Shown: one piece after another, positions 13,356 through 15,139 of the stretch | How the letters are laid out: the number at the start of each line of letters is the position of its first letter | Numbering within the stretch: position 1 is the first letter of the stretch | Assembly: GCA_031415135.1 (NCBI GenBank) | Contig: JANORB010000073.1 | Coordinates: 1 to 15,139 of the forward strand | Length of the DNA stretch: 15,139 nt | Source of the DNA: LGRD01 sp031415135 | Lineage (GTDB): Bacteria; Pseudomonadota; Gammaproteobacteria; Burkholderiales; Burkholderiaceae_C | Direction of reading: 5' to 3' | The notes under the pieces: model-generated | What the model saw: only the letters and a program-made list of their open reading frames with translations | What the model was told of the DNA's origin: nothing | The model's database searches: none | Position numbers and translations under genes: made by a program

Positions 13356-15139
13356 CACTCGCGCTCCTTGTCGGTTGCGCCGGTTGAAGCAGCTTTCGAA
13401 AACTTCAATGCCATGTCCAGCGTCGCCATGAACTCGCCCACTTTGATCGGTTTGGTGAGAAAGCGGAAGAACCCCGCCTCCAGGCCTTTCTCGATGTCGT
13501 GGGGCATCGCATTCGCACTGAGCGCGATCACCGGCATCCGCGCCGTGGCCTGATCATCCGCCAGGATCCTCAGCGCCTTGATGCCGCTGATGCCCGGCAG
13601 ATTGATGTCCATCAGGATCACATCCGGCTTAGCCGCGCGGGCGATCTCGATGCCGCGGTTGCCATCCCTCGCGCTCAGCAGCCGGATGTCGGGCCGGCGC
13701 GCAACGAGTTTCTCGATCAACATCAAATTGGCCGGGTTGTCTTCGACACAGAGCACGGTGTGCAACTGGGCCTCGGACTGGACCTGGGCGGGTGCGACGG
13801 CCATGGATTCGTCCGCATCGGAGGCGAGTTTCACTTCGGTCGTCGAGTGCAGTTCGATCCAGAATACACTGCCCACGCCGACCGTGCTTTCGACGCCGAT
13901 CTCACCCCCCATCAACTCGACCAGGCGCTTGCTCACGACCAGGCCGATGCCCGTGCCTTCCTCTGCGCCGGACTCTTGCCCGAGCCGATTGAACGGCTGG
14001 AACAGTTGGGCGATCTTCTCTGCGGACAGGCCTTCGCCGGTGTCTTGAAAGCTGATGCGCGTGCGCTCCGCGTTGGTCACGCTGCACGTGACCTCCACGG
14101 TTCCTCCCACGCGGTTGTATTTGATCGCGTTGGACAGCAGGTTGATGAAAATTTGCTTCATCCGCGTTCGATCAGCCTTCACAAAGTGCGGGCTGTCGAA
14201 GCGGGGAAATCGCATTCGAATGCCGCTCTTCTGGGCTTGCGGCTCGATCATGGCCTGGCAATCATTCAGCACGTCGGCGAGCGAAACGCTTTCCGGCGAG
14301 AGCGACAACCTGCCGGACTCGATCAACGAAAGATCGAGAATTTCATTGATCAACTCCAGCAGATACCAGCCCGCCTGAAGAATCTGGTCGATGCTTTCCT
14401 TCTGGGCCGGTGTTGGCAGCGGCGAACCCGACTCCATCAACTGGGCGAAGCCGAGGATCGCATTCAGCGGGGAGCGCAACTCGTGGCTCATGCTGGACAG
14501 GAAGTCCGATTTCGCGAGGTTGGCTTTTTCGGCCGCGAACTTGGCACTCTTCAGTTCGATGTTCGTTTCCAGCAGGGCCTGGCTCGCCTGCTTGCGCGCG
14601 GTGTTGTCGGTGCCGATCAGCAGGTAGCCGATGATGGCGTTGCGGGCGTCGCGCAGCGCCGTGGTCGACACGACCGCCGGGAAGCGGCTGCCATCCTTGC
14701 GCACGTAGGTCAGTTCGTAGATGTCCTCGATGCCGCGTGAGGCCTTGAACACCAGGGCCTCGAAACCCGGTGCAATCTGCGTTCCCAGTTCGGTGCTCAA
14801 GGCCTTCGCGCGCGCGATCAACTCCTGTGGGTCGGAAATGTCGGCCGGGGTGATCTTGTTCATCACGTCGCTCGCGGCAAAACCCAGCATACGCTCGGCG
14901 CCGACGTTGAAGATCTGGATCACGCCAGTCGCGTCGGTGGCGATGCTCGAGAAATTGGCGCTGTTGAAAATGGCCTTCTGCAAGGCCCCCGCCTTGAGCA
15001 GCGCCTCTTCCGCCTGCTTGCGCGCGGTGTTGTCGGTGCCGATCAGCAGGTAGCCGATGATGGCGTTTTGAGCGTTGCGCAGGGCCGTGACCGACACGAC
15101 CGCCGGGAAGCGGCTGCCATCCTTGCGGATGTAGGTCAG
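13355..15139 (-). CDS. Hybrid sensor histidine kinase, tandem PAS units, HisKA, HATPase and REC; cut by the right edge
   Basis: The last 594 residues are visible (numbering from the edge); the N-terminus lies beyond the window. Order: the end of one PAS unit (1-45), a full PAS (about 50-184), HisKA with phosphorylatable His219 in SMSHELRSP, HATPase with N box NLLSNAIKYN (333-342), DTGEG (366-370) and GTGIGL (395-400), then a receiver (about 460-580) with Asp511 in LMDINLPG and Lys563. No membrane segment is seen in this part. The two PAS ends are nearly identical at DNA level with a period of 142 codons, so more copies may lie to the right. The stop overlaps the response-regulator start by one base; the pair probably forms a phosphorelay. 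The signal is unknown. Confidence 0.93.
   Translation of the reverse strand: MTYIRKDGSRFPAVVSVTALRNAQNAIIGYLLIGTDNTARKQAEEALLKAGALQKAIFNSANFSSIATDATGVIQIFNVGAERMLGFAASDVMNKITPADISDPQELIARAKALSTELGTQIAPGFEALVFKASRGIEDIYELTYVRKDGSRFPAVVSTTALRDARNAIIGYLLIGTDNTARKQASQALLETNIELKSAKFAAEKANLAKSDFLSSMSHELRSPLNAILGFAQLMESGSPLPTPAQKESIDQILQAGWYLLELINEILDLSLIESGRLSLSPESVSLADVLNDCQAMIEPQAQKSGIRMRFPRFDSPHFVKADRTRMKQIFINLLSNAIKYNRVGGTVEVTCSVTNAERTRISFQDTGEGLSAEKIAQLFQPFNRLGQESGAEEGTGIGLVVSKRLVELMGGEIGVESTVGVGSVFWIELHSTTEVKLASDADESMAVAPAQVQSEAQLHTVLCVEDNPANLMLIEKLVARRPDIRLLSARDGNRGIEIARAAKPDVILMDINLPGISGIKALRILADDQATARMPVIALSANAMPHDIEKGLEAGFFRFLTKPIKVGEFMATLDMALKFSKAASTGATDKERE
14586..15139 (-). repeat. 426-bp-period tandem repeat coding PAS units of the kinase
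   Basis: The segment 14586-14713 recurs at 15012-15139, an offset of 426 bp or 142 codons. By eye the copies differ at about nine of 128 positions and the first 56 bases are identical. Both encode LTY-x-RKDGSRFPAVVS followed by NAIIGYLLIGTDNTARKQA. This is a recent in-frame domain duplication, possibly continuing past the edge. Confidence 0.88.

Overview
The window is GC-rich, densely coded DNA that looks like a betaproteobacterium of the order Burkholderiales (Comamonadaceae or a relative). The grounds are a Bug/TctC-type periplasmic binding protein, the remnant of a second one beside a LysR gene, and the codon use. No genus can be named from the sequence alone, and no phage, plasmid, CRISPR or intact transposon is visible.

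Layout. At the left (1-594, minus strand) two small genes are broken: an XRE-type regulator whose helix-turn-helix is split by an 86-bp insertion, and an orphan F0 subunit c (atpE-like) gene with a frameshift at its fifth codon. Next comes an apparently healthy metabolic module: a malonyl-CoA synthetase (matB, 699-2240) and a Bug solute-binding protein (2327-3337) on the minus strand. A PAS-AAA-Fis sigma54 activator (3538-5043) is transcribed divergently from them, followed by a Sel1-repeat lytic transglycosylase (5062-6006). The simplest reading is a small-dicarboxylate (malonate-like) uptake and activation unit with its own activator; the substrate is inferred.

From 6007 to 7896 there is mostly debris: a short set of direct repeats, the C-terminal half of a second Bug gene joined head to head with the C-terminal half of a LysR gene (as if one deletion removed both 5' halves and the shared promoter), about 425 bp with no recognisable gene, and a stub of a membrane GGDEF protein. 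An M48 lipoprotein metalloprotease (7897-9387, minus) is then divergent from an MFS transporter plus cytochrome P450 pair (9505-12303, plus).

At the right, a hybrid histidine kinase with tandem PAS units (cut by the window edge) and a REC-PAS response regulator overlap by one base on the minus strand. They are followed 2 bp later by the frameshifted, 3'-truncated remnant of a Crp/Fnr-type regulator that ends against the P450 stop codon.

The most notable signal is the number of regulatory and accessory genes caught in decay beside intact metabolic genes: six broken genes in 15 kb, hit by different kinds of lesion (small insertion, single-base indels, head-to-head deletion, 3' truncation). No clearly new biological system is seen.
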